The notes beneath the pieces were generated by a model. The model was given only the letters and a program-made list of their open reading frames with translations, was not told where the DNA came from and did no database searches. Of a stretch of 64,000 nt of DNA, positions 24,395-34,327 are shown piece by piece (within the stretch, counting starts at the first letter, position 1; every line of letters begins with the position of its first letter). Source of the DNA: Streptomyces sp. R33 (lineage in GTDB: Bacteria; Actinomycetota; Actinomycetes; Streptomycetales; Streptomycetaceae); the NCBI RefSeq assembly GCF_041200175.1, contig NZ_CP165727.1:8364001-8428000 (forward strand), written 5' to 3'. The position numbers and the translations under genes are program-made.

Positions 24395-25380
24395 ATGTCG
24401 GCACATCCCCCCACCCGGACTTCACGGACGAAGCAGGCTGCTGATCGCGTCTGCCGCGGCCTTCTCCCGCAGCCTTCCCCTGGGCCTCACGGCCGCCGAC
24501 GCCGGCAGTGCCGCGGCCACGGCGGTGCAGTGCAGCGTCGACTGCAAGACCGACGACTGGGGTTCGGGCCTCACCGCCGAGCTCACTCTCACCAACCGGT
24601 CCGCCACCGCGCTCGACGATTGGACCCTGACCTACGCCTACAAGGGCAACCAGCAGCTCACCAACGGCTGGAACGGCACCTGGTCCCAGTCCGGCAAGAC
24701 GGTCAGGGTCACGGCCTCGACTGGAACAAGACCGTCGCCGCCGGCGCGGCCGTCACCGCCGGCGGCCAGTTCGGCTACAGCAGGACCAACTCCGCCCCGA
24801 CCTCCTTCGCCGTCAACGGCACCTCGTGCACCGGGGGCCACCAGCCCCCGGTCGCCGTGATGACCAGCCCCACTGCGGGTGCCGTCTGCACGGCGGGCAC
24901 CCCCGTCCCGCTCGCCGCCACCGCCGCGGCCGCCGACAGCGCCACCATCGGGAAGGTCGAGTTCTACAGCGGCACCACCCTCCTCGGCACGGACACCGCC
25001 GCGCCCTTCACCTTCGCCGCCGCCGGTCTCGCCGCCGGTTCCCCCTCCCTCTACGCCAAGGCCTACGACAGCCTCGGCCCCTCCGCCGAGTCGGCCCCCG
25101 TCGGCATCACCGTCGCCGCCGGCCCGGCGCTCGTCGCCACCCCCGCACAGCTCTCCGTACGCCGCGGGGAGACGGGCACCTTCGACCTGAAGCTCTCCAA
25201 GCAGCCGGCCGCAAACGTCACGGTGAGCGTGGCCCGCGCCTCGGGCAACACCGACCTCGCCGCAACGCCTCCCGAGCTCATCTTCACCCCGGCGAACTGG
25301 AACACCGCGCAGAAGGTGACGGTCACCGCCGGGACCACCGGGAGCGGCTCCGCCGTCTTCACCGCGACCGCCACCGTACG
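24395..25380 (+). pseudogene. Secreted cellulase head (signal peptide-CBM2-Ig-Calx-like) with catalytic domain lost
   Basis: The frame starts MSAHPPTRTSRTK at 24395, shifts near 24,434 into RLLIASAAAFSRSLPLGL (signal peptide) and a CBM2 (VQCSVDCKTDDWGSGLTAEL to QLTNGWNGTWSQSGKTVRVT), then shifts back near 24,715 to DWNKTVAAGAAVTAGGQFGY. A bacterial Ig domain (TIGKVEFYSGTTLLGTDT) and a Calx-like repeat module (ELIFTPANWNTAQKVTVTAG) follow. The reading then breaks at about 25,380 into a permease fragment. The catalytic domain never appears. Two frameshifts plus a truncation make this a pseudogene; the frameshifts could in principle be sequencing errors, the fusion less so. A perfect CebR box precedes it. 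Confidence 0.82.
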
Positions 25381-25790
25381 ATCAGCACCGAATCCATCAC
25401 GATCGGCGACCCCGCCACGGCGGGAATCGCGCAGACCCGGCTGTACGGCCCGGGGGGACTGTTCGTATCGATCCCGGTGGTCATCGCCCTGGCCGTGCTG
25501 GTGATCGCCTTCGTCGTACTGCACCACACGCGCTTCGGCCGCAATGTGTACGCGCTGGGCGGCAATGAGCCTTCCGCACGCCTGATGGGCCTTCCGGTGG
25601 GCTCCACCAAGATCGCCGTATACGCCGTCAGCGGCCTGTGCTCCGCACTCGGCGGCCTGTTGCTGACCTTCTACATGCTCTCCGGCTACGCCCTCCACGC
25701 CATGGGCATGGAACTCGACGCGATCGCCGCCACCGTGATCGGCGGCACGCTGCTGACCGGGGGGTCCGGCTTCGTCCCTGCCCCAGCGCT
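25380..25790 (+). pseudogene. Internal fragment of a YjfF/RbsC-type sugar ABC permease
   Basis: In the frame entered at about 25,380 the sequence is SITIGDPATAGIAQTRLYGP, a hydrophobic helix with PVVIALAVLVIAFVVL, HHTRFGRNVYALGGNEPSAR, LMGLPVGSTKIAVYAVSG and DAIAATVIGGTLLTGGSGF. This is the C-terminal half of monosaccharide permeases of the YjfF/GguB type. It lacks the first helices and is cut again before the end. It lies directly before galM, so a transporter-galM operon may once have existed. It could come from the same importer class as the chvE system at the left edge. Confidence 0.78.
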
Positions 25791-25858
25791 CGAGTGCCGC
25801 GATCACACCATGCTTCCCGGCATGCAATCCGATGGACCGACTTCCAGGGAACACCGTC

Positions 25859-26983
25859 ATGGAACACCTATACGAATCTGCCGCCCGGGCCGCTGAGCCC
25901 AGGCAGACTGCCGCCGGTCCGAGGACGGGCCGTCCCCTGCGCCTGGCCGATGAGGGAACGGGGGAGAGGTGGCGGTTCGGCTTCCCCGGCCGGGCCCGCG
26001 CGGAGGTCCACACGCGCGGCGCCCGCCTCCATTCCCTGATCCTGCCGGACCGCTGGGGCCACACAGCTGATGTGGTGCTCGCCGCCCGCGACCCCGGCGC
26101 CTGCGAGGGCTCCGCACGCTACTTCGGTGCGACGGTGGGCCGTTTCGCCAACCGCATCGCCCGCGGCCGGCTCGTTGTCGACGGCGTCACCCGCCGGCTC
26201 GCCACCCAGGAGAACGGGCACACGCTGCACGGCGGTCCGGACGGGTTCGACCAGCGCGTGTGGCGGTGCGAACCCGTCCACTCCTCACACCGCACCGGCG
26301 TGCGCCTGGTCCTGCACAGCCCCGACGGCGACCAGGGGTTCCCCGGTGCCCTGAACGTCCGCATCACCTACACCCTGGACCGCGACGACAACCTGGCCCT
26401 GTCGTACCAGGCGGTCGCCGACGCACCGACGGTCGTCAACCTCACCAACCACGCCTACTGGAACCTCGAAGGAGAGGGGCGCGGCAACGTCCTGGCCCAC
26501 CACCTCCAGGTAGCGGCCCCCCTCTACACCCCCATCGACGCCGAGCTCATCCCCGACGGCCCCCACCGCCCGGTCAGCGACACCCCGTTCGACCTCCGCC
26601 GGCCCCGGCGGCTCTCCGACGTCCTGACCCATACGGATGCGCAACTGGCCCTCGCCGGCGGCGGCTTCGACCACAACTGGGTCCTCGACGGCGCCCGGCG
26701 AGCCCGTCCTCGGAAGGCCGCCGTGTTGTACGCCCCCACATCCGGCCGCCGCATGGACGTGCTCACCACGGAACCGGGCATCCAGGTCTACACAGCCCAA
26801 GGCCTGACCGGTGACATCACGGGCAAGGGAGGCAGGCCGTACCATGCCTACGCGGGGGTCGCGCTGGAAACGCAGCACTTCCCGGACTCCCCGAACCGCC
26901 CCGACTACCCGACGGTCCTCCTGCGCCCGGGTGAGCTGTACCGGTCCACCACGATCCACAGCTTCACCACGGTCACCGCCTGA
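25859..26983 (+). CDS. galM: Aldose 1-epimerase (galactose mutarotase)
   Basis: GalM interconverts alpha and beta anomers of aldoses after uptake or hydrolysis. I choose ATG 25859 because CAGGGA lies eight bases upstream; an in-frame ATG at 25832 lacks such a site. The 374-aa protein has the mutarotase motifs TVGRFANRIARGRL, NGHTLHGGPDGFDQRVW, NLTNHAYWNLEGEG (with the catalytic His), GGFDHNWVLDG, and the catalytic Glu in GVALETQHFPDSPN. There is no signal peptide. It follows the permease fragment directly. About 500 bases separate it from the GH9 gene downstream. Confidence 0.93.
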   Translation: MEHLYESAARAAEPRQTAAGPRTGRPLRLADEGTGERWRFGFPGRARAEVHTRGARLHSLILPDRWGHTADVVLAARDPGACEGSARYFGATVGRFANRIARGRLVVDGVTRRLATQENGHTLHGGPDGFDQRVWRCEPVHSSHRTGVRLVLHSPDGDQGFPGALNVRITYTLDRDDNLALSYQAVADAPTVVNLTNHAYWNLEGEGRGNVLAHHLQVAAPLYTPIDAELIPDGPHRPVSDTPFDLRRPRRLSDVLTHTDAQLALAGGGFDHNWVLDGARRARPRKAAVLYAPTSGRRMDVLTTEPGIQVYTAQGLTGDITGKGGRPYHAYAGVALETQHFPDSPNRPDYPTVLLRPGELYRSTTIHSFTTVTA

Positions 26984-27486
26984 GAGGGGCGGCGTCGGCC
27001 GTGTCCGCGGTCGGCACGGTCGTGCCTGCTCATCAAGAGCCACGAAGATCTCCTCCGCCGACCCCTTCGCCCTTCCCGGAGCACGGGGCCCTGCCCGGCC
27101 GACGCCGTCGGTGGATCCAGTGTGCCGGTCGCACGTTTGCCCGGGTCGCCGCACTGCGGGGGCGCTCCCTCGGCGAACGCCTCTGGATGCCGGCGCCTCG
27201 GCCGCGCGTCCGCTTGTCTGCGCGGAGACAGTGGGGGAGGGAGGCGTCAGGCGGTCGATTTGGTCCGGCCGCGCTCGACTTCGATCCCGGCCGACGATTG
27301 GGCGTGAGGCGCGGGTCTGGGCGTGCGCGTCCGTCGCGGGCCGGCGCCGGCGCCGCTCGTCGATTTCGCGCCACCTTGTCCGTCCGCCGAAGCTGTCGTG
27401 GTAGTCGGCCCGTTCTCGGATGAAAGGGAGGCCAACTACCTGTACGACCAAGAGCCTTGACGGGCCCGTCCGGCGGCTGGCTTCAT
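26984..27486. other. Gene-free stretch between galM and GH9 gene
   Basis: No frame shows a convincing gene. The right end carries the CebR box and leader of the GH9 gene. An AT-poor 400-base stretch precedes it with nothing recognisable. Confidence 0.5.
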
Positions 27487-27500
27487 TGGGAGCGCTCCCA
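27487..27500. promoter_or_regulatory. CebR box upstream of GH9 cellulase
   Basis: A perfect TGGGAGCGCTCCCA lies 36 bases before the GTG start of the GH9 gene, placing it under CebR control. Confidence 0.92.
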
Positions 27501-27535
27501 CTTTTGCCCCCACCCCACCAAGGAAGGCTCCAGCC

Positions 27536-30007
27536 GTGCCTCCTGTCACCTCCGCCCGCGGCGTGCCACGTCGCGCGGCCGCTGTGTTCGCCGGCTTCGC
27601 GCTCGCCGTCTGCGGCCTGTCCCCGACCGCCCTGACCGTTCCTGTCGCGGCCGCCGCCACCGTGGCCGCCGCTGCCGACACACCCGTCCGGGTCAACCAG
27701 CTCGGCTACCTGCCCGACGGCCCCAAGCGGGCCACCGTGGCCAGCTCCGCGACCGCCCCGCTCGCCTGGCAGCTGCGGGACGCCTCCGGCACGGTGGCCG
27801 CCTCGGGCACCACCACTGTGCGCGGTGCCGACCAGGCGTCCGGCCAGTCCACCCACCTGGTGGACTTCGGCCCGTACACCGGCACCGGCACTGGCTACAC
27901 CCTGGCCGTCGGCGGCCAGAGCAGCCACCCGTTCGACATCTCGGCATCGCTGTACGACGGACTGCGCGCCGACAGCATGTCGTTCTTCTACCAGCAGCGC
28001 AGCGGTATTGCGATCGACGCAGCCCTGGCGGGCGGCAGTGCCTACGCCCGCCCCGCCGGGCACCTGGGCGTCGCCCCGAACAAGGGCGACAGCAGTGTTC
28101 CATGCCAGGCCGGGGTGTGTGACTACCAACTGGACGTGCGCGGCGGCTGGTACGACGCGGGCGACCACGGCAAGTACGTGGTCAACGGCGGCATCTCCGT
28201 CTGGGAGATGGTCAACTCCTTCGAGCGGGCACGCCGTTCGGGCGGCGACGCAGCGCTCGGCGACGCGACGCTACGGGTGCCGGAGCGCGGCAACGGGACG
28301 CCGGACGTACTGGACGAGGCCCGCTGGGAGCTGGAGTTCCTGCTGCGGATGCAGGTCCCGGCCGGGAAGCCGATGGCCGGGATGGCCTTCCACAAGATGC
28401 ACGACGCCAAGTGGACCGCTCTGCCGACCCGGCCCGAAATGGATGCCGAACAACGTGAGTTGCACAAGCCGTCGACCGCCTCGACGCTGAACCTGGCGGC
28501 CTCGGCCGCGCAGTGTGCCCGGGTGTACGCGCCGTACGACGCCGCGTTCGCCGCGCGCTGCCTGGACGCCGCCCGCCGCGCCTGGACGGCTGCCAAGGCC
28601 AACCCGAACGTGCTCGCCCCGGCGACCGACAACACCGGCGGCGGTGCGTACGAGGACGCCGACGTCTCCGACGAGTTCTATTGGGCGGCGGCGGAACTTC
28701 TGGCCACCACCGGAGAGTCGCAGTACCGGGACGCCGTCACCTCCTCTCCGCACCACACCAAGCCCGTCGACGGGTTCTGGTGGGGCGGGACCGCGACGCT
28801 GGGCAGGATCACCCTCGCCACCGTCCCCGGCGTGGCCCTGCCCGCCGACGACATGGCCCGGCTGCGCGGCCTGCTGACCGCGGCCGCCGATGGCCACCTG
28901 TCCACCATGGCCGGACAGGGCTACGCGGTGTCACTCCCCGCCACCGGATACGTGTGGGGCTCCAACAGCTCCGTCACCAACAACGCGATGGTGCTGGCCG
29001 TCGCATACGAGCTCACCGGTCAACAACGCTACCGGGCCGGAGCGCTGGAGTCCCTGGACTACCTGCTCGGCCGCAACGCGCTCGACCTCTCCTACGTCAC
29101 CGGCTACGGCGAACGCCACTCCGAGAACCAGCACCACCGGTTCTGGGCGCACCAGAACGACGCCTCGCTGCCGCACCCGCCGGCCGGTTCCTTCGCCGGC
29201 GGGCCGAACGCGGGGCTGGAGGATCCGGTGGCCAAGGAGAGGCTCGCGGGCTGCGCACCGGCGGCGTGCTACGTGGACGACATCGGCTCGTACTCCACCA
29301 ACGAGGTGGCCATCAACTGGAACGCCTCGCTGGCCTGGCTGGCGGCTTTCGCGGCCGAGCAGCGCAGCGCCCCGGCGGTGCCCGTGGTCCAGGTGTCACC
29401 GGCGTTGGTGACGGTCCCGGAGGGCGGTTCGGCGCCGGTGGGCGTGCGGTTGTCGGCCGCGCCCGCACAGAACGTCACGGTGACGGTGGCCCGGAGCTCC
29501 GGCGACCAGGACCTTTCGGCAGCGGCGACCCTGGTGTTCACCCCCGCCAACTGGGCGACGACGCAGCCGGTTTCAGTCGTCGCCGCCCAGGATGCCGACG
29601 CGTTGTCGGGTGGCGCGACCTTCACGGTCGGTGGTACCGGCGTGCAGCCGGCGACGTTCACGGCGACGGAGGCGGACGACGACGTGTCGGCGGCCTCCTG
29701 CACGGTGGCGTACCGGATCGACAACGCCTGGGGCAACGGCTTCACGGCGACGGTGACCGTGAGGAACACCGGAACCTCGGCGATCTCCGGGTGGACCCTC
29801 GGCTGGAGCTTCGCGGGTGATCAGCGGATCAGCAACGCCTGGAACGCAACGGTGAGCCAGTCGAGCAGCACGGTCACCGCCCGGGACGCCGGGTGGAACG
29901 GCACACTGGCGCCCGGCGGCAGCGTGAGCTTCGGCTTCCAGGCGACGTATTCGGGTACCAACGCGTTCCCGGCGCGCTACACGCTCAACGGTGCACTCTG
30001 CTCCTGA
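27536..30007 (+). CDS. Secreted GH9 cellulase with N-terminal Ig-like domain, Calx-like module and C-terminal CBM2
   Basis: This 823-aa precursor starts at GTG 27536 behind AAGGAAGG. Domains in order are: signal peptide (to about residue 47), CelD-N Ig-like domain (about 48-140), and GH9 catalytic domain (about 145-615), with the catalytic Asp pair in GGWYDAGDHGKYV (Asp207/Asp210), and the acid Glu in YSTNEVAINWN. A Calx-like repeat module (LVFTPANWATTQPVSVVA) and a CBM2 (CTVAYRIDNAWGNGFTATVT to YTLNGALCS) follow. GH9 enzymes with an N-terminal Ig domain are usually endo- or processive cellulases. It probably acts with the GH6 exocellulase, and the CebR box upstream joins it to the same regulon. 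Confidence 0.94.
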   Translation: MPPVTSARGVPRRAAAVFAGFALAVCGLSPTALTVPVAAAATVAAAADTPVRVNQLGYLPDGPKRATVASSATAPLAWQLRDASGTVAASGTTTVRGADQASGQSTHLVDFGPYTGTGTGYTLAVGGQSSHPFDISASLYDGLRADSMSFFYQQRSGIAIDAALAGGSAYARPAGHLGVAPNKGDSSVPCQAGVCDYQLDVRGGWYDAGDHGKYVVNGGISVWEMVNSFERARRSGGDAALGDATLRVPERGNGTPDVLDEARWELEFLLRMQVPAGKPMAGMAFHKMHDAKWTALPTRPEMDAEQRELHKPSTASTLNLAASAAQCARVYAPYDAAFAARCLDAARRAWTAAKANPNVLAPATDNTGGGAYEDADVSDEFYWAAAELLATTGESQYRDAVTSSPHHTKPVDGFWWGGTATLGRITLATVPGVALPADDMARLRGLLTAAADGHLSTMAGQGYAVSLPATGYVWGSNSSVTNNAMVLAVAYELTGQQRYRAGALESLDYLLGRNALDLSYVTGYGERHSENQHHRFWAHQNDASLPHPPAGSFAGGPNAGLEDPVAKERLAGCAPAACYVDDIGSYSTNEVAINWNASLAWLAAFAAEQRSAPAVPVVQVSPALVTVPEGGSAPVGVRLSAAPAQNVTVTVARSSGDQDLSAAATLVFTPANWATTQPVSVVAAQDADALSGGATFTVGGTGVQPATFTATEADDDVSAASCTVAYRIDNAWGNGFTATVTVRNTGTSAISGWTLGWSFAGDQRISNAWNATVSQSSSTVTARDAGWNGTLAPGGSVSFGFQATYSGTNAFPARYTLNGALCS

Positions 30008-30021
30008 ACGATCACCACGCC

Positions 30022-30053
30022 CTGCCCGCCCGCCGACCAGGTGCGGCGGGCAG
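30022..30053 (+). terminator. Terminator after GH9 gene
   Basis: CTGCCCGCC (30022-30030) pairs with GGCGGGCAG (30045-30053) just past the GH9 stop codon. Confidence 0.6.
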
Positions 30054-30076
30054 AGCGCGTGCGGGGCCGCTCGGTG

Positions 30077-31460
30077 GGCTCAGCTCCGCTGCACGGGAGG
30101 CAGGAGGAACGCGAAGTCCGCCGACGCGAATTCGAGCCGGTACTGAGGCAGGACACCGGGTCCCCGGCGGCGGTGCCGAGGCCCTGGACGGCACGGTCGG
30201 TGCGGAGGTGGATCACCGGACCCGGGACGAGGTCGCTGTGGTGCCGTGCAGCGTCGAGCTGTTGGTCGGTCCAGCGGCGCGCGGCGAAGTGGAACGGCTC
30301 TTCGCCCACGACGCTCGGTCCGTTCCCGGCTCGGTCGGTGAAGGTGGCCCAGCGGGAGTCCGCACGGTTGCCGTTCTCCTGGGGGCGCACGTAGGGCGTC
30401 TGCAGTTCGTCCACGGTCGCGTGGAAACGTCCGACGCGAACATGCCTGACTCGAGTCTGGGTAGGCCTCGCCCGGTCCCGTGCCGAACCACTCAACCCGG
30501 GACCGGTCGGCGGGAATCTGCCAGTCGAGTCCGATACGGGTCAGTGAGCGGGACTTGTCCCTGCGGACCAGCTCTTGGTACTCCTCCGGCGGGAGTACCG
30601 AGTCCACCATGGTGTCGTGGAAGCCGTCGCTTCGCTCCGGCCAGTGGCCGACCGGTTCGGCATGCACCTGTAGGCGCAGGCTGTCACCGTCACTCTCCCA
30701 GCGGTAGGTGGTGAGGTAGCCGGAGCTGCCCCCGGCGGCGGCGCTGCGGACGCCGGCGACCATGCCGTTCGCGTCAGCAGTGACGGACACGGTGCGCTGC
30801 CGCAGTCGGTGCAGCCCGCGGTCCTTCCAGTAGCCGGCGTCGCGCTGGTGCCAGCCGCGGTCGTTGTCGGTAGGGGCGCGCACAGGTTCAGCCGTGGTCC
30901 ACGGAGGGGGAGTTCGCCGATGCCGAGCAGGCCTCCGATGGTCCGGTCGAAGCGGCCGGGGCCGATTCGGACGGGGGCGATCACCTTCGCGTACTCGAGG
31001 AGGCCGGGCGAGGGAGTGCGGTCGGGGAAGACCAGGCCGTCGCAGGTGAAGTCGCCGCCGTGCAGATCCTCGCCGAAGCCGCCGCCGTCGCCGAAGAACT
31101 CGCGCCCCCGGGCGTCGCGGGTGCGCAGCCCCTGGTCCATCCACTCCCAGACGTAGCCGTCCTGGACCCGCGGGTACTCGCTGCACAGCTGCAGGTATTC
31201 GGCGAGCCCGGCCGGGCCTGTTTCCCATGGCGTGGGCGAACTCGGGGAGCAGGAAGGGCCTGCGGTTCAACTCCACGTCCTGGCACATGACTTCGCGAGA
31301 GAGCGTACGGCCGTGATGAGGATCGAACTCGTGCCCGTTCACCCCGCGCAGCACCATCCGGCGGCCGTTGACCCGGAGCACCCCGGCCTCGTCGACGGAT
31401 ATGCTGCGGAATCCGACCCGGAGCCGGGCCCGCTCGGTGGCCGCGCGACCGTACTGTCGA
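30077..31460 (-). pseudogene. GH2 beta-galactosidase (LacZ type) remnant
   Basis: Reading leftward from about 31,460, in-order pieces of a LacZ-type GH2 enzyme appear in different frames. These are RVGFRSISVDEAGVLRVNGR with RMVLRGVNGHEFDPHHGRTL, then a jump from LSREVMCQDVELN to RRPFLLPEFAHAMGN, and VQDGYVWEWMDQGLRTRD. Further on are VRAPTDNDRGWHQRDAGYWK, YQELVRRDKSRSLTRIGLDW, VEWFGTGPGEAYPDS and TPYVRPQENGNRADSRWATF. The N-terminus and part of the barrel containing the acid/base region are deleted, and at least three frameshifts occur. A functional product is excluded. It lies convergent to the GH9 gene. Confidence 0.88.
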
Positions 31461-31573
31461 CGGTGTCTTGTAGGAAGCGCTGCCATCACCCTGAAGAGGC
31501 CCGCCCGTCCGTCAAAAGACGGACGAAGAGTGGAGCCAGGATCATCCTGGCTCCACTCCATGGTGCGGGCGTG

Positions 31574-32658
31574 TCACTGGAACTGTGCGAAGAACCTCCA
31601 GATCTCTCCCTTGGTCCAGGTCGCGACGCCGCTCTCATTGGGGGAGCCGTCGACCGGACCGGGCATGTGGCCTCCGTCGAACGCGGCCCATTGGACCGGG
31701 TACCCGGCACGGCAGCCCGAGTAGGGGGTGGTGATGTGCGCCCGGCTGCCGGTGCGGGCTCGCGCGCACTCTGGGGAGTGCAGCCGTTGTTGCTGACGAA
31801 CCTGTCGCGCAGGGAGCGCCCTTGCGCGATGTTGAGGACGGAGTCGCTGACGCCGTGGATTCCGAAGTAGGCGATGGGCTGGGTGCCGCCGCTGCACCCG
31901 CTGATTTCGCCGCCGGAAATGACCGCGACAGCCCTGAAGACGTTCGCCCGGGTGCATGCGAGTGCGTAGCTCATACCGCCGCCCCAGCTGAAACCCGTGG
32001 CGAAACGCTGCGCCGTGTTGACGCAGAGGCCGCCCTCGATCCGCCGGATCATGTCGTCGACGAAGGTGACGTCCTCACCGCCCGAATTGGCCCAGCCGTT
32101 GCCGAGGCCCTGGGGGGCGACGAGGATGGCGCTGTTGTTGGACTGTTCCCGTTGGCCGTAGTAGGACCAGGCGTTCCCGCTCGTCCCGCCCGAGGCGACT
32201 TCGCCGGCGGTTCCGCCCCGCCAGTGGAACGCGAAGATCAGCCGGTAGGGCCGGCTGTTGGTGTAGTCGTCGGGAACCCTGAGGACGAAGCTGCGGCTCT
32301 TACCGCTGCTCTGAATCGTGTGCGTACCGCTCGCCAGCGTCGGGGCGCTGCCGCATCCGCCGCCACCGGACGACAGTTTGATCATCTGCCATTGCTGGTT
32401 GGCGCCGCTTCAGTCGGTGTACTGGACGACGTTCCCGCCGTCGCCGGTGGAGGCGCCCTGCACTTCAACGGCCTTGCCGCTGTTGCTGTTGACCAGGACG
32501 TACCAGGCCTGGGTGTCCACCGTGGCTGCCTCGGCGGGAACCGGTTTCACCGCGACGAGCGTGCCGATCGCGAGGGTCGCCGCCACCACGGCGGCTAACC
32601 GGGGCGACCAGCGACGTCTTTGGGGAGGGGCGTGGGAAGCCGCACCGTGGGTTTTCAT
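31574..32658 (-). pseudogene. Secreted CE1 esterase (acetylxylan/feruloyl or PHB-depolymerase-like) with ricin module, interrupted
   Basis: From ATG 32658 comes a signal peptide (LAAVVAATLAIGTLVAVKPV to AEA) and one ricin-type repeat (WYVLVNSNSGKAVEVQGAST), which ends YTD-TGA at 32410-32412. The same frame continues SGANQQWQMIKLSSGGGG, so the TGA stands where a Trp (TGG) is expected. The esterase part has IFAFHWRGGTAGEVA, VAPQGLGNGWANSGGEDVTF, the nucleophile elbow GFSWGGGMSYALACTRA and, after a frameshift near 31,760, HITTPYSGCRAGYPVQWAAF with DGGHMPG supplying the His. The module has only one of the usual three lectin repeats. Stop plus frameshift make a pseudogene, although a single-base recoding would restore most of it. 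Confidence 0.85.
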
Positions 32659-32685
32659 CGTTCACCCTTTCGCTGTGGCAGGCCG

Positions 32686-34128
32686 TCAGGTTCGGGTCCA
32701 GCGCTGGTTGCTTCCACTGGAGCAGGAGTAGAGCTGGATCAGGGTGCCGTTGGCGGTGCCGTTGCCGGTTGCGTCAAGGCAGAGGCCGGACTGGACTCCG
32801 GCGATGGATCCGTCGGAGTTGAGGCGCCATTTCTGGTTGTCGCCACCCCAGCAGCTGTAGATCTGGACTTTGGTGCCGTTGCCGGTGCCGGCGGCGTCCA
32901 GGCACTTGTTGCCGTAGACCCTGAGCTCGCCTCCGGCGGTGTACGACCACTGCTGGTTGGTGCGGTTGTTGCAGTCCCACAGGTTGAGCTGGGTGCCGTC
33001 GCTGGTGCTGGCACCGGGCACGTCCAGGCAGCGGCCTGACCCGAGGCCCTTGATCTGTCCGGAACCGGGCGAGGGGGTAGGAGTGGGGGTAGAGGAGCCG
33101 GCGTTGAGTGCGCCCAGCACGGAGGTGTAGGCGGGCTTCTTGCTGCCGTTGCCGTCGAACAGCAGCGGCGATTGCTCCGACCGCCAGGAGTCGGTGTCGC
33201 GCACCCCCCAGACGGTGATGCCGAGGCAGCGCGGGACGGCCAGGCAGTCGTTGGTCACGTTGGCGTAGGTCGTGGCCGAGGCGCCCTGGACGTCGAGTTC
33301 GGTGACGGCCACGTCGACGCCGAGGGCGGCGAAGCTCTGCAGGGTGGTGCGGAAGTTGCTGTTGTACGGGCTGTCGTTGTTGAAGTGGGACTGGAAGCCG
33401 ACGCAGTCGATCGGCACTCCGCGCTGCTTGAAGTCCCGGACCATGGCGTACATGGCCTGCGTCTTGGCCCAGGTCCAGTTCTCGACGTTGTAGTCGTTGT
33501 AGCAGAGCTTGGCGGCCGGGTCGGCGGCGCGCGCGGTGCGGAAGGCGACCTCGATCCAGTCGTTGCCGGTGCGCTGCAGGTTGGAGTCGCGCCGGGCTCC
33601 CGAGCTGCCATCGGCGAAAGCCTCGTTCACGACGTCCCACTGGGCGATCTTGCCCTTGTAGTGCGCCATCACGCCGTTGATGTGGTTGGTCATCGCCTGG
33701 CGCAGCGCGCTGCCGCTGAGGTTCTGCATCCAGCCGGGCTGCTGGGAGTGCCAGGCCAGGGTGTGGCCGCGTACCTGCTTGCCGTTCTGCACCGCCCAGT
33801 TGTAGACGCGGTCACCGGCGTTGAAGTTGAACTGGCCCTGCTGGGGTTCGGTGGCGTCGATCTTCATCTCGTTCTCGGGCGTCACCGAGTTGAACTCGCG
33901 GCCCGCGACCGTCGTGTACGCCGAGTCGCCCAGCCTGCCCGAGGCGATTGCGGCGCCGAAGTAACGGCCGCTCTGCGCCGCCGCGCCACCGAGCGTGCTC
34001 TCGGCGGCGTGTGAGGTCAGCGGAGCCACCAGCACCGCGGCCGAACCGAGGACGCCGACGACCACGGCCGTACAAAGACCGCCGATCTTCCGGCGGACGG
34101 TGTGTGGGGGAGAGGCATTTAAGCCCAT
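32686..34128 (-). CDS. xlnA: Secreted GH10 endo-1,4-beta-xylanase with C-terminal CBM13
   Basis: This extracellular xylanase of 480 aa is close in length to Streptomyces XlnA. The ATG at 34128 has GGAGG seven bases upstream. Domains are: signal peptide (to about residue 41, ending TSHA), GH10 barrel (about 45-345) with acid/base Glu in WDVVNEAF and nucleophile Glu in VAVTELDVQG, linker SSTPTPTPSPGSG, then a CBM13 beta-trefoil (about 357-480). The three QxW repeats are NQQWSYT, NQKWRLN and NQRWTRT. The upstream 300 bases hold two CGAAA-N3-TTTCG sites like that before bxlE, suggesting BxlR control and induction by xylooligosaccharides. Confidence 0.96.
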   Translation of the reverse strand: MGLNASPPHTVRRKIGGLCTAVVVGVLGSAAVLVAPLTSHAAESTLGGAAAQSGRYFGAAIASGRLGDSAYTTVAGREFNSVTPENEMKIDATEPQQGQFNFNAGDRVYNWAVQNGKQVRGHTLAWHSQQPGWMQNLSGSALRQAMTNHINGVMAHYKGKIAQWDVVNEAFADGSSGARRDSNLQRTGNDWIEVAFRTARAADPAAKLCYNDYNVENWTWAKTQAMYAMVRDFKQRGVPIDCVGFQSHFNNDSPYNSNFRTTLQSFAALGVDVAVTELDVQGASATTYANVTNDCLAVPRCLGITVWGVRDTDSWRSEQSPLLFDGNGSKKPAYTSVLGALNAGSSTPTPTPSPGSGQIKGLGSGRCLDVPGASTSDGTQLNLWDCNNRTNQQWSYTAGGELRVYGNKCLDAAGTGNGTKVQIYSCWGGDNQKWRLNSDGSIAGVQSGLCLDATGNGTANGTLIQLYSCSSGSNQRWTRT

Positions 34129-34327
34129 GAATGAGCCTCCAGGACAGAAATCACGGAAGGATTGGAGCGCGGCAGAATGAATCCGCGTAAGCGACGCCCG
34201 CGTCCGTTGACAAAGGACGCTCACCACCAGGGCGTCATGATCCGAGGCCGTCACCCGCCACCCGGAGAGACGGTGACACCGTCTCGGGCCTCAGTGTGGA
34301 AACCCCGTCGAAACAAGTCAAGAGTTT

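Noticed and set aside
24243..24860. A separate CBM2 gene starting at 24,243
   Set aside because: The start has no ribosome site and lies upstream of the CebR box. The CBM2 belongs to the frame started at 24,395 with a single-base shift.
31471..31484. AGGAAGCGCTGCCA, a possible CebR box
   Set aside because: It matches only 11 of 14 positions and lies inside the broken beta-galactosidase region without a downstream gene start.
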